Shown in pieces: positions 22,872 to 29,409 of a stretch of 37,519 nucleotides of DNA. The DNA lies in IMG/VR virus record IMGVR_UViG_3300027580_000008, positions 1 to 37,519 of that record, one strand, 5' to 3'. The translations under genes were made by a program, and so were the position numbers. Position 1 is the stretch's first letter, and each line of letters begins with the position of its first letter. The notes beneath the pieces are model-generated. The model was not told the origin of the DNA. It did no database searches and saw only the letters and a program-made list of their open reading frames with translations. Source of the DNA: a virus.

Positions 22872-23071
22872 GAGAAGTCTTCCAGGAAGTCCTGGATCTT
22901 GATAAGACCCTCTACGTCTGGAAGCGAGTTATCGTGAATCCATTGATTGTATCTGGTCCTTTTGATCCCTACGCGTTGAGCGAACTCGCCTTGAGTCATC
23001 CCCAGTTTATCTCTGATTAATTCTAACTTATCGATCTTTTGCCTGAGTTTGTCTTTGGTTTTTTTGTCCAT
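22868..23071 (-). CDS. XRE-family repressor (CI/Cro-like)
   Basis: Starting at ATG 23071 (GAGGTGG site upstream; an earlier in-frame ATG would lie in the ribosome site) the protein has 67 residues. It is a bare HTH_3 domain: RDKLGMTQGEFAQRVGIKR then TRYNQWIHDNSLPDVEGLIK. The first gene leftward of the divergent control region, it is the best candidate for the switch repressor that binds the repeats at 23084-23214. It has no C-terminal multimerisation or cleavage domain, so control by RecA-induced self-cleavage is not expected. Confidence 0.85.
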   Translation of the reverse strand: MDKKTKDKLRQKIDKLELIRDKLGMTQGEFAQRVGIKRTRYNQWIHDNSLPDVEGLIKIQDFLEDFS

Positions 23072-23083
23072 ACTACCACCTCT

Positions 23084-23214
23084 CAACCCTGATTATATAA
23101 GCTAACGCCCCCTGTTGTCAAGGCTGTAACAGGGTTGGTTTTTATAATTTTGAACTGTATCGTGGAGATTCTAAAAGAAACGGGTGTTAGGGGCTTGACA
23201 TGGGTATGGGGTTG
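23084..23214. promoter_or_regulatory. Operator repeats between divergent promoters
   Basis: Two kinds of short repeat occur in the control region. CAACCCTG (23084-23091) is repeated inverted as CAGGGTTG (23130-23137), with a related GGGGTTG at 23208-23214. CTAACGCCC (23102-23110) is matched inverted by GGGTGTTAG (23182-23190), eight of nine bases. They lie at the repressor start site, in its spacer, upstream of its -35, upstream of the early -35 and in the early spacer. Occupancy could block either promoter. Which repeat binds which XRE protein is not known. Confidence 0.5.
23092..23121 (-). promoter_or_regulatory. Repressor promoter
   Basis: On the minus strand TTGACA (23116-23121) and TATAAT (23092-23097) are separated by 18 bases; both hexamers are perfect. 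Transcription should start near 23085, leaving a leader of about 14 bases before the repressor ATG at 23071. Confidence 0.8.
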
Positions 23215-23223
23215 TTATATAAT
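23195..23223 (+). promoter_or_regulatory. Early promoter, perfect consensus
   Basis: TTGACA (23195-23200) and TATAAT (23218-23223) are separated by exactly 17 bases. It faces away from the repressor promoter and drives the early block. Transcription should start near 23230. Confidence 0.9.
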
Positions 23224-23229
23224 AATGTT

Positions 23230-23462
23230 GAAGAAAAGGACGGAAGAAAACAAAAGATCTTTGAGAGACCGAACAAAAGACGAAAGCGAGCGGGGGTCGA
23301 AATCCCTCCCGGTCTGCACAAAGGACCATGCGGGAAAGTCCCTACAAGGGGTCTGAGCAGGCCAAAGAAATATAGCACAAGGCTAGGGGTCAGGGCGGAG
23401 ATGCCCTGGTTCCCTGGACTGGTTCTATATTTCACCCCTAAATCTACCAGGAGGTTTTTAAA
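23230..23462 (+). ncRNA. Structured pseudoknotted early leader RNA
   Basis: About 230 untranslated bases separate the early promoter from the first gene. 5' part: a GGGGGT/ATCCCT hairpin with loop CGAA (23292-23297 with 23302-23307). Middle: GGTCTGC with GCAGGCC (23311-23317 with 23357-23363), enclosing GGACC/GGTCT (23323-23327 with 23350-23354) and GGGA/TCCC (23332-23335 with 23339-23342). 3' part: GAAATATAG with CTATATTTC (23367-23375 with 23425-23433) crossed by TAGGGGT with ACCCCTA (23384-23390 with 23434-23440). The result is an H-type pseudoknot with the two 3' strands directly adjacent; a CAGGGC/GCCCTG hairpin (23391-23396 with 23403-23408) sits in its loop. The ribosome site of the first gene follows within 15 bases. 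No known family was recognised. Confidence 0.6.
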
Positions 23463-23642
23463 ATGACCGAAGCTACTACAGAAATGACTGAGACTGAACG
23501 CCTTGCGGATCTTGCTCAAGCTCTCACGGAGGAAGCAAACAGAGAGTTTGCCACTAATTGTCTTGATTGGCTTAACAGTAAAGACGAGGAAGAACGGGAA
23601 GAAAAGCTTAGTAATCTCGAAGACGAAATGGGGCTTTTATAA
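23463..23642 (+). CDS. Small acidic protein, 59 residues
   Basis: The first gene of the early block, with CCAGGAGG upstream and the structured leader in front. It is almost entirely helical and acidic (TERLADLAQALTEEANREF, then EEEREEKLSNLEDEMG), with one Cys. No family was recognised. First early genes often encode host-takeover factors; that is inference from position. Confidence 0.65.
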   Translation: MTEATTEMTETERLADLAQALTEEANREFATNCLDWLNSKDEEEREEKLSNLEDEMGLL

Positions 23643-23670
23643 ACTAAAAGATTATACCAGGAGGTATATC

Positions 23671-23925
23671 ATGGACAAGCTTGACTATAGAGAAAAGATT
23701 GAAGCTCTGGCAGATGGAATCTACGAAGACCTTGAGGAAGACGACTCCGAACTTGACGCTGCGATTGAGACCCTGAATTTCTCTGATTGGTTCGCTAAGC
23801 GATATACCTTATCGACTTACTCCGATATAATTGCTTTGGCTGAGACTGATCCTTCTGATACTGATTGGAAAGCACAGCTTGATTGGTCTAATGGTCCTCG
23901 GTATAAAGAAATTGAAAACAGGTAG
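23671..23925 (+). CDS. Small acidic protein, 84 residues
   Basis: Begins at ATG 23671 with CCAGGAGGTATATC; longer in-frame starts would overlap the previous gene. The protein is acidic (EDLEEDDSELDAAIETL) and Trp-containing (FSDWFAKRYTLSTYSD). It could be a DNA mimic, given its charge, or a simple regulator. No family was recognised. Confidence 0.65.
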   Translation: MDKLDYREKIEALADGIYEDLEEDDSELDAAIETLNFSDWFAKRYTLSTYSDIIALAETDPSDTDWKAQLDWSNGPRYKEIENR

Positions 23926-23995
23926 CTTTCGCTGTAGCCCTTCAGGACTTACTGGCTGAATTACAAGATAGGTCATAAATCCCTCCTTCGCCCCG

Positions 23996-24017
23996 GCCCG
24001 GAGGGCTAAATCCGGGC
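23996..24017 (+). other. Hairpin directly before ribosome site
   Basis: GCCCGGA (23996-24002) pairs with TCCGGGC (24011-24017), loop of eight bases. The AGGAGG site of the next gene starts one base after it. It may adjust translation or limit read-through from the previous gene; it lacks a T run and is not a classic terminator. Confidence 0.45.
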
Positions 24018-24029
24018 AGGAGGTTAAAA

Positions 24030-24200
24030 ATGACTAAACAACAAATTGAAGAACCGAATGATTGGCCTTGCCCGTATTGTGGGCATTTTGTTACGTTTTC
24101 TGAGATACAACATGATGACGAGTTTGGCTGGATTTGCGATGATTGTTTAAAAGAAAACAAAATAAAAGGACAGGAGGTCTCTAATGCAAAAAACAAATAA
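24030..24200 (+). CDS. Small zinc-ribbon protein
   Basis: A 56-residue frame with AGGAGG upstream. It holds CPYCGHFV and ICDDCLKE knuckles with 19 residues between the pairs, so it likely binds zinc. It overlaps the start of the next gene, whose ribosome site lies in its last codons. Role unknown. Confidence 0.7.
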   Translation: MTKQQIEEPNDWPCPYCGHFVTFSEIQHDDEFGWICDDCLKENKIKGQEVSNAKNK

Positions 24201-24420
24201 TTTGGTTACAGACGAAATAAATTGTATGACGTTTGAGGAATTTTGCGATATTGACGGTGTGGGGCACCAAACCGCCGATATGATTATACAACAAAGAAAG
24301 GCGTGGGACGGATTCTTGGGGGCTTACGAACTAAAGCGAGTTCCTGGTGTTGGCCCGACTACCAGTAATCGAATAGTCTCAGAAGTTGTAGGTAAGTTAT
24401 TTTCGGAGGTGTCAGAATGA
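24184..24420 (+). CDS. Helix-hairpin-helix (ComEA-like) protein
   Basis: The 78-residue protein has two helix-hairpin-helix motifs: FCDIDGVGHQTADMIIQQRK and LKRVPGVGPTTSNRIVSEVV. This is the ComEA/RuvA-type module for non-specific DNA binding. It lies among early genes and could act in recombination or DNA protection. CAGGAGGTCTCTA precedes the ATG. Family confidence is good; the role is unknown. Confidence 0.75.
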   Translation: MQKTNNLVTDEINCMTFEEFCDIDGVGHQTADMIIQQRKAWDGFLGAYELKRVPGVGPTTSNRIVSEVVGKLFSEVSE

Positions 24421-24959
24421 AAGACGAAGAACGTATTAAACTTGGCGAAGAAATTGCTAGTTTTTGTGCTGAGGTCCAGCAGGATGTTGGAAGTATGGAA
24501 GCCTTGGAACTTGCCGAATACCTTGAGGGTCTTCCGGATGAAGCTGCTCGCGAGACTCTGGAAAGATTGCAGGAAGGAAGACCCGAGCCTTCAGAGCCTT
24601 ATAATGTGGAAGAAATTGACGGGGCTTCCCTGAGTAGGCAGTACGGAGAAGAACTGGAACAACGGCTTGATTTTGAGGCTATACGGGAGGAATTACAGAA
24701 CGGAGAGGTCTATAAAGACGTGGAAGGGCGAAAATTCCGAAGGGTTTACTTAGGAAGGACGTATTCCTTCTTCCCTTCCGGTAAACATCCTTCTCCGTGG
24801 GCTGATCAGAGGACACGTAAGGAAGTTGAAAGGGACCGTATCTTTTGGCAAACTCTTGAGTCTATGTGCGAGACTTACTTTGATTTCCATGTTCAAGTTA
24901 GGCAGAGTCCTGCTGATCCTACTAATTTGATTCTTCAAACGGAGGTCTACAATGGCTAA
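24417..24959 (+). CDS. Hypothetical acidic protein, 180 residues
   Basis: Helical, acidic N-terminus (ELAEYLEGLPDEAARETLER), then a basic strand-rich part around residues 100-150 (GRKFRRVYLGRTYSFFPSG, then SPWADQRTRKEVERDRIFWQ), and a final strand region. No known family. It overlaps both neighbours slightly, and GGAGGTGTCAGA is its ribosome site. Confidence 0.6.
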   Translation: MKDEERIKLGEEIASFCAEVQQDVGSMEALELAEYLEGLPDEAARETLERLQEGRPEPSEPYNVEEIDGASLSRQYGEELEQRLDFEAIREELQNGEVYKDVEGRKFRRVYLGRTYSFFPSGKHPSPWADQRTRKEVERDRIFWQTLESMCETYFDFHVQVRQSPADPTNLILQTEVYNG

Positions 24960-25227
24960 AAGATTTCAAAATACTGCTACTGCTGCTGTAGCTCAACAAA
25001 ATTATGAAAAGGAAGCCCTTCCTAAGGTCCAGGCTTCTTTGGAAGACAAAATTCGAGAAGTGTTGAGTATCGAGCTGGATTCTATTATGGAAGACCTTAG
25101 TAAACCGACTTATAGGTTTGTTTACGAAGACTTGCTGGAATTCGCTTTGGTCGAAGAATATGACGAAAAGATCGGACGTGATGCTCTCGAAATTATGGTA
25201 GACGATTTGGTATCTGAGGCGATTTAA
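24952..25227 (+). CDS. Hypothetical helical protein, 91 residues
   Basis: An Ala/Gln-rich start (QNTATAAVAQQNYEKEA) leads to acidic helices (ASLEDKIREVLSIELDSIME, LEFALVEEYDEKIGRDAL). It overlaps the previous gene by eight bases, with GGAGGTCTACA upstream. Not recognised. Confidence 0.6.
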   Translation: MAKRFQNTATAAVAQQNYEKEALPKVQASLEDKIREVLSIELDSIMEDLSKPTYRFVYEDLLEFALVEEYDEKIGRDALEIMVDDLVSEAI

Positions 25228-25228
25228 T

Positions 25229-25483
25229 ATGATAAATCGGTACGAAGTTGAGACTGTTGAAGACGCTAAAAATGCTATCTCTCAGGTTACAGAAGTGAAA
25301 ATTAGGCCGACTATGGATCTTCCGGTTTGGGTGAGCGTGGAGAAGGATAAAGCCCGTCAGATGCTTAGGGACAAATACGTTAATTCTATTGAAGCTTTTG
25401 TTTGTGAATTTTATCACCCCGGAGATTTTTCTGAGGACCTTCCACCTTTTAAAATTATTCTTTATATTCACGAAATTTCGTAA
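25229..25483 (+). CDS. Hypothetical protein, 84 residues
   Basis: Starts one base after the previous stop with only a weak ribosome site (GAGGCGATT), so translation is probably coupled. It alternates strands and helices (AISQVTEVKIRPTMDLPVWV, then SVEKDKARQMLRDKYV). Last gene before a hairpin-rich gap. Not recognised. Confidence 0.6.
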   Translation: MINRYEVETVEDAKNAISQVTEVKIRPTMDLPVWVSVEKDKARQMLRDKYVNSIEAFVCEFYHPGDFSEDLPPFKIILYIHEIS

Positions 25484-25490
25484 TAGTTCC

Positions 25491-25559
25491 CTGTATTTGT
25501 TAAATACAGGTATAGATACTGGTAGAAACGGGGGCCGGGAGGGGGCTTTCCCCTCCCGG
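25491..25559 (+). terminator. Two hairpins, possible early terminator
   Basis: The gap after the 84-residue gene holds CTGTATTT/AAATACAG (25491-25498 with 25502-25509) and a strong CCGGGAGGGG/CCCCTCCCGG (25535-25544 with 25550-25559, loop GCTTT). The T run after the second is poor (GCTTTCTGCTT), so it may only weaken transcription. Confidence 0.45.
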
Positions 25560-25570
25560 ATGCTTTCTGC

Positions 25571-25599
25571 TTGATCCCTCGTTATATTATTGTTATTAT
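25571..25599 (+). promoter_or_regulatory. Possible second early promoter
   Basis: TTGATC (25571-25576) and TATTAT (25594-25599) with 17-base spacing lie just after the hairpins and before the next gene. The area is AT-rich and contains the imperfect palindrome GTTAT...ATAAC, possibly an operator. Confidence 0.4.
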
Positions 25600-25619
25600 A
25601 TGATAACGGAGGTTAAAAT

Positions 25620-25778
25620 ATGAAAACGACAGAAACTGAGTGCCCGAGATGCGGAGCTAAGATAAGACCGATTAAACCTTTTAGTTTGAAGCTATTCGTA
25701 TTTACTGGGGGGCTTTATATCTTTTATTGGCTTATGAAAGCCCCGAAATGTCCGGTATGCGAATACGAATTTAAGTAA
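25620..25778 (+). CDS. Zinc-ribbon protein with membrane segment
   Basis: A 52-residue frame with ACGGAGG upstream. CPRCGAKI near the start and CPVCEYEF near the end flank one hydrophobic stretch (LKLFVFTGGLYIFYWLM). Two metal-binding pairs around a membrane hairpin recall small membrane-associated zinc proteins. Function unknown. Confidence 0.65.
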   Translation: MKTTETECPRCGAKIRPIKPFSLKLFVFTGGLYIFYWLMKAPKCPVCEYEFK

Positions 25779-25789
25779 CGGGAGGTACT

Positions 25790-27688
25790 ATGCCACTTCA
25801 GAAAATTGCTCTTGAAAATTTTAAGGGACAGAGCTTTGAACTTGAGTTTAACCGGGACCAGGTTAAGGTCTACGGTAAGAATGCTACTGGTAAGACTTCC
25901 GCCTTTGATGCTTATTGCTGGCTGCTGTTAGATCAGGACTCTCGTGGACGGTCTCAGTTTAACTTGAAGCCCCGAGATGAAAACGGAGATGTAATTCATA
26001 AGAAAGATGTTATAGTAAGGGCTGAGATTGATACGAAGCTTGATGGATTTGAGACTCATACATTTGAGAAAGTTTATAAAGAAAAGTGGCGAGAGGATCG
26101 TGGCGGTAAGGAAGTCTTAAAAGGCCATAAGACTGATTACTATATCGATGGTACACCCCTGAAAGCTAACGAGTATCAAAGCCGGCTTACGGAGCTACTC
26201 GGGCCTTCTGATCGGTTGGCCTTACTGGTAGGACCTCGTGCTTTTCAACGGATACATTGGAAGAAAAGACGAGAAAAGCTGCTGGAATTGTCCGAAGGCC
26301 TGGAAGCTGAAGACGTAATCGAAGCTAACCATGAACTTGAAGGCTTGGAATTGGACGGGAAGGCTGTGAAAGATAAACGAAAGGAAGTTGAGTCCAAGCT
26401 GAAGGATTTGAAGGAAGAAAAGGATAAGATCCCTACAAAGATCGAAACTTTACGAGAGGAAGCTCCCGAAGTTGACCGAGACTATGAAACGGTAGTTGAT
26501 AGCCTGGATCAAGCTAAGGCTAAGAAAGCTCACCTGGAAGACGAATTACAGGAGTTGCGAAGTGGTTCTGGCCTGAGAAAACGGAAAGCTTCTATTCAAG
26601 CAGAGCTGACTCAGGTTAAGGAACGAATGATTAAGGAACACCGGAAAGAAAAGAATCAACTGGAAGACAAAGTTAGAGATTTAAATAAACAAATTGATGA
26701 AAAACAGTCGGAATATCGAGAGAAGGAACGAAGACGTTCTGAAAAGGTTAAAGATATTATCCGAAAACTTGAAAAGCTTGAAAGCTTCCGAGAGGAATAT
26801 CGGGAGAAAGCTGAGGTCTCTGATACCTGTCCACTTTGTGGCCAGGAGATCCCTGAGAAACTTCAAGCAGAAGTTCGGAAGAATCAGTCAGAGGAACTTG
26901 AAGCTTTAAACGAAAAGGGGCGTAAACTTTCCGAAAAGCTGGAAGACGTTAAATCTGAAGTTCGAGATCTGGTTCGTCAAAAAGCTGAACTTGAAGTTGG
27001 CATTCAAGAATTGAAAGAAAAGCGAGAGGAAGCTCAAAATAATTTAGAAGACCTTCCTTCCGATGTAAAATTTTCAAATAATTCAGAATATAGCGAGCTA
27101 AGAGAAAGCCTGGAAGAAATTGAACGGAAAATTACTGAAGACGATAACTCTGAAGAACTTGAGTCTACTCGAAAGCAGATAGCTGAGCTTGATAAAGAAA
27201 TCGACCGACTACAACGGGTCAAAAACCGAATTGAAGAAAAGGGGCGTATGTTGAGTAGGGTCGATGATTTGAAGTCTAAAAAACAGGAATTAGCTGGCTC
27301 TACGGCGAGACTCGAAAAACAGTTGGATCTTTTGGACAAATTTGAGCGAGAGCAGGCCAAAATGGTCGAAAAACAGGTAAATCAGTTGTTTGAGTCCGTT
27401 AACTTTAAGCTATTCGAACCTTATAAGTCGAGGGAAGGTTTGAAGGAAGTTTGTAAAATTACTTGGAAGGGTGTTCCGTGGTCTACTTTGAATAACGGAG
27501 GAAGGATCCGAGCTGGCCTTAGTATTATCAAGACTTTGCGAAAAGCCTGGGGTCTAAGCCCTATAACCTGGGTCGATAATGCTGAGTCTATAACGAACCT
27601 TCCTGAGGTCGAAAATATGGTAGCGTTATACGTTTCTCAAGATTATGACTCTCTGAAAATTGAAGGGGGGCAATATGTGGAAGGTTAG
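25790..27688 (+). CDS. SbcC/Rad50-like zinc-hook ATPase
   Basis: The 632-residue protein has an AAA_23-type split ATPase: Walker A GKNATGKT (residues 29-36), then long coiled coils. A CPLCG hook (Cys347, Cys350) lies at the apex. The C-terminal half carries the NGGRIRAGLSIIKTL signature and Walker B in WVDNAES (Asp596). It matches recombination ATPases in RecT-type phages; SbcC is about 1000 residues, so this is a short form. Asn follows the Walker B Asp where many ATPases have Glu, but VDNAES is common in this phage family. No separate SbcD nuclease is beside it. It probably holds or opens DNA ends for RecT. Confidence 0.85.
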   Translation: MPLQKIALENFKGQSFELEFNRDQVKVYGKNATGKTSAFDAYCWLLLDQDSRGRSQFNLKPRDENGDVIHKKDVIVRAEIDTKLDGFETHTFEKVYKEKWREDRGGKEVLKGHKTDYYIDGTPLKANEYQSRLTELLGPSDRLALLVGPRAFQRIHWKKRREKLLELSEGLEAEDVIEANHELEGLELDGKAVKDKRKEVESKLKDLKEEKDKIPTKIETLREEAPEVDRDYETVVDSLDQAKAKKAHLEDELQELRSGSGLRKRKASIQAELTQVKERMIKEHRKEKNQLEDKVRDLNKQIDEKQSEYREKERRRSEKVKDIIRKLEKLESFREEYREKAEVSDTCPLCGQEIPEKLQAEVRKNQSEELEALNEKGRKLSEKLEDVKSEVRDLVRQKAELEVGIQELKEKREEAQNNLEDLPSDVKFSNNSEYSELRESLEEIERKITEDDNSEELESTRKQIAELDKEIDRLQRVKNRIEEKGRMLSRVDDLKSKKQELAGSTARLEKQLDLLDKFEREQAKMVEKQVNQLFESVNFKLFEPYKSREGLKEVCKITWKGVPWSTLNNGGRIRAGLSIIKTLRKAWGLSPITWVDNAESITNLPEVENMVALYVSQDYDSLKIEGGQYVEG

Positions 27689-27836
27689 CTGCGTTAATCC
27701 TGATTGTAGTTATCAGGATAAATATAAGCAATGGCGTGAGATCCCTGGTATTTGTCCCTATTGTCATTCTGACTTGAAGCTTGAGAAAGAACGGGAGGTA
27801 TCCGATGAGAAAAAGCGAAGCTACCAAGAACGGTAA
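27675..27836 (+). CDS. Small zinc-ribbon protein
   Basis: A 53-residue frame overlapping the ATPase end. The pairs CVNPDC and CPYC lie about 16 residues apart with a basic stretch between. A zinc-binding knuckle is likely; the role is unknown. The ribosome site GGGGGGC is in the ATPase tail. Confidence 0.65.
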   Translation: MWKVSCVNPDCSYQDKYKQWREIPGICPYCHSDLKLEKEREVSDEKKRSYQER

Positions 27837-27978
27837 AATTAAGGTCGGGAAGTGGAAGGGCGAATCTGTTTATACTGACCCAAAAGGTAACTTTTATGTT
27901 GAAAAGGATAATTATTATTCGGTCGAGATGAACGATAAGGAAGCTCAAGAATTTGTTAGCCGGAAATTTAAATCTTAG
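27805..27978 (+). CDS. Small basic beta protein, 57 residues
   Basis: Starts at ATG 27805 (GGGAGGTATCC); a longer TTG-start version is less likely. Strand-rich, basic and Tyr/Lys-rich (KIKVGKWKGESVYTD, NFYVEKDNYYSVEM). Not recognised. It is the last gene before a strong terminator. Confidence 0.6.
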   Translation: MRKSEATKNGKIKVGKWKGESVYTDPKGNFYVEKDNYYSVEMNDKEAQEFVSRKFKS

Positions 27979-27982
27979 TTGG

Positions 27983-28015
27983 AAGCCCCAGGGTTGAAGT
28001 CCCTGGGGCTTATTG
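27983..28015 (+). terminator. Rho-independent terminator
   Basis: An 11-bp stem (27983-27993 AAGCCCCAGGG with 28001-28011) and loop TTGAAGT, followed by TATTGTTATTATT. It separates the ATPase group from the XRE/RecT group. The inner AGCCCCAGG stem is the same as in the terminator at 21964-21986. Confidence 0.85.
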
Positions 28016-28042
28016 TTATTATTCTATAACGAGGTGTTTAAA

Positions 28043-28240
28043 ATGAAAGACGTTGACTTCTCTAAGGAAGAAATCCGAGAAATTCGGGAAAGTTTGGGCA
28101 TGACTCAGTCGGCTTTTGCTGAGGAACTTGGTGTTACTAAAGAATCCGTGTATTTGTACGAATCGGGAGGTATGCATCCGAGAGGGGCTCACCTCGAAAA
28201 TCTTTTGGAATTACAGGAGCGAGCTGAGGATGAAAATTGA
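28043..28240 (+). CDS. XRE-family regulator
   Basis: From ATG 28043 (GAGGTG site) the protein has 65 residues and is a single HTH_3 domain: LGMTQSAFAEELGVTKESVY then LYESGGMHPRGAHLENLLEL. It is a second small XRE protein besides the repressor at 22868-23071 and may act as an early anti-repressor or Cro-like factor. No upstream sigma-70 promoter is evident, so transcription may leak through the terminator. Confidence 0.75.
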   Translation: MKDVDFSKEEIREIRESLGMTQSAFAEELGVTKESVYLYESGGMHPRGAHLENLLELQERAEDEN

Positions 28241-28475
28241 TACCGATAAAGTTCAGTATATGGAAGTCTCAGATAGGCGTGAGGAAGGCAGTATATTTTC
28301 TTCTAGGCTGCAAAATGTTGTAGATCGTAGAGATTTTGCTCTGTCTGCGATGACTTCCTTGGCCGGAGACAAAAAGAACTATCGTAAGTTAGCTTTTGAA
28401 CTGAAAAACGGATTCGAGGTTAAACTTTATTACGCTGAAGGACAGGACTCTACGGAGGTGTCTGACAATGAGTGA
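28230..28475 (+). CDS. Hypothetical protein, 81 residues
   Basis: Starts at ATG 28230 inside the end of the XRE gene (GCTGAGG upstream). Mixed strand-helix (VQYMEVSDRREEGSIF, then YRKLAFELKNGFEVKLYY). It overlaps the RecT start by eight bases. No known family. Confidence 0.6.
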   Translation: MKIDTDKVQYMEVSDRREEGSIFSSRLQNVVDRRDFALSAMTSLAGDKKNYRKLAFELKNGFEVKLYYAEGQDSTEVSDNE

Positions 28476-29397
28476 AAATGCGATTGAAGTTTTTGATAAA
28501 TCTACACTATCTAAGGTCCAAAAACGAGTTGCCGAAATGCGAGATGACGGAGAAATTGACTTCCCTCCGAACTACTCTCCACAGAACGCTTTGAAGGCGG
28601 CCTGGCTTGAACTTCAAAGAACTACTGATAAAAACGATAATCCGGTACTTCAGAGTTGCAGTAAGTCCTCTGTTATGCAGGCTATGCTCGAAATGGCTAT
28701 CGAAGGCCTGAATCCTGCGAAAGATCAGGGTTATTTTATTCCTTACGGTAATAAATTAGTTTGGCAGAGGTCATATTTCGGTGATTTGGCCCTCTCGAAA
28801 AGGGTTGAAGCTGTTGACGATATTTATCCTGTAATTATTTGGAAGGAAGACGAAGTCGAGATTAAGGTTACTAAAGGTCAGGAATATGTGGCGAAACACG
28901 AGACTTCTTTTGAAAGTCGTAACTCTGGTATAAAAGGGGCTTACGCTGTTATAAAGTGGTCTTCTGACCGCCCTGATTATTACGAAATTATGACGAAAGA
29001 CGAACTAGAAAAGGCGTGGTCTCAGAGTAAATTTGGCGGTAGTGGTTCTATGCAGGATTTCACCCAGGAGAAGGCTAAGCGAACTGTCATTAGGCGTGCC
29101 TCGAAAAGGGTTATAAATTCTAGCGATGACGCTTACCTGTTGAGTGGCCAAGATATTAGCCGAGAGGAAGCTCACGAAAAACAGGTCGAGGAAGAAATCT
29201 CCCAGGAAGCTCACTCTGAAGTGGTCGATATTGAAGACGAAAGCGATCAAAAGGAAAGCCTGGAAGCTGCTGAGGAAGCTTCGGGAGAAATGGAAGAAAC
29301 GGAAGACGATAAAGATTCTGGCGAAGCTGAAGACTCTGAGGATTCGGACGATGAGTTATTCGATATGCCAGAAGGTCAAACTCCACCAGACTTTTAA
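28468..29397 (+). CDS. recT: RecT single-strand annealing protein
   Basis: The 309-residue protein has RecT motifs: an N-terminal helical part, SSVMQAMLEMAIEGLNPAKD, then GYFIPYGNKLVWQRSYFGD, GAYAVIKW, and KWSQSK-like FGGSGSMQDF ahead of the AKRTVIRRASKRV helix. The final 80 residues are strongly acidic, a common RecT tail. RecT anneals homologous single strands during phage recombination. The gene is preceded by a small protein and followed by the UDP-glucose-dehydrogenase-like gene. A dedicated RecE exonuclease is absent. Confidence 0.92.
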   Translation: MSENAIEVFDKSTLSKVQKRVAEMRDDGEIDFPPNYSPQNALKAAWLELQRTTDKNDNPVLQSCSKSSVMQAMLEMAIEGLNPAKDQGYFIPYGNKLVWQRSYFGDLALSKRVEAVDDIYPVIIWKEDEVEIKVTKGQEYVAKHETSFESRNSGIKGAYAVIKWSSDRPDYYEIMTKDELEKAWSQSKFGGSGSMQDFTQEKAKRTVIRRASKRVINSSDDAYLLSGQDISREEAHEKQVEEEISQEAHSEVVDIEDESDQKESLEAAEEASGEMEETEDDKDSGEAEDSEDSDDELFDMPEGQTPPDF

Positions 29398-29409
29398 TCA
29401 GGAGGTTCT

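Noticed and set aside
23281-23440. RNase P RNA or group I intron in the early leader
   Set aside because: A GGGAAAGTCC stretch recalls the RNase P conserved region and group I P4 sequences, but the partner regions (ACAGAA...GGCUUA for RNase P, P7 pair for group I) are missing and the size is too small.
23200-23466. 88-codon plus-strand frame over the early leader
   Set aside because: Its ATG lies between the -35 and -10 boxes of the early promoter, so the transcript would not include it. No ribosome site; composition fits a structured RNA.
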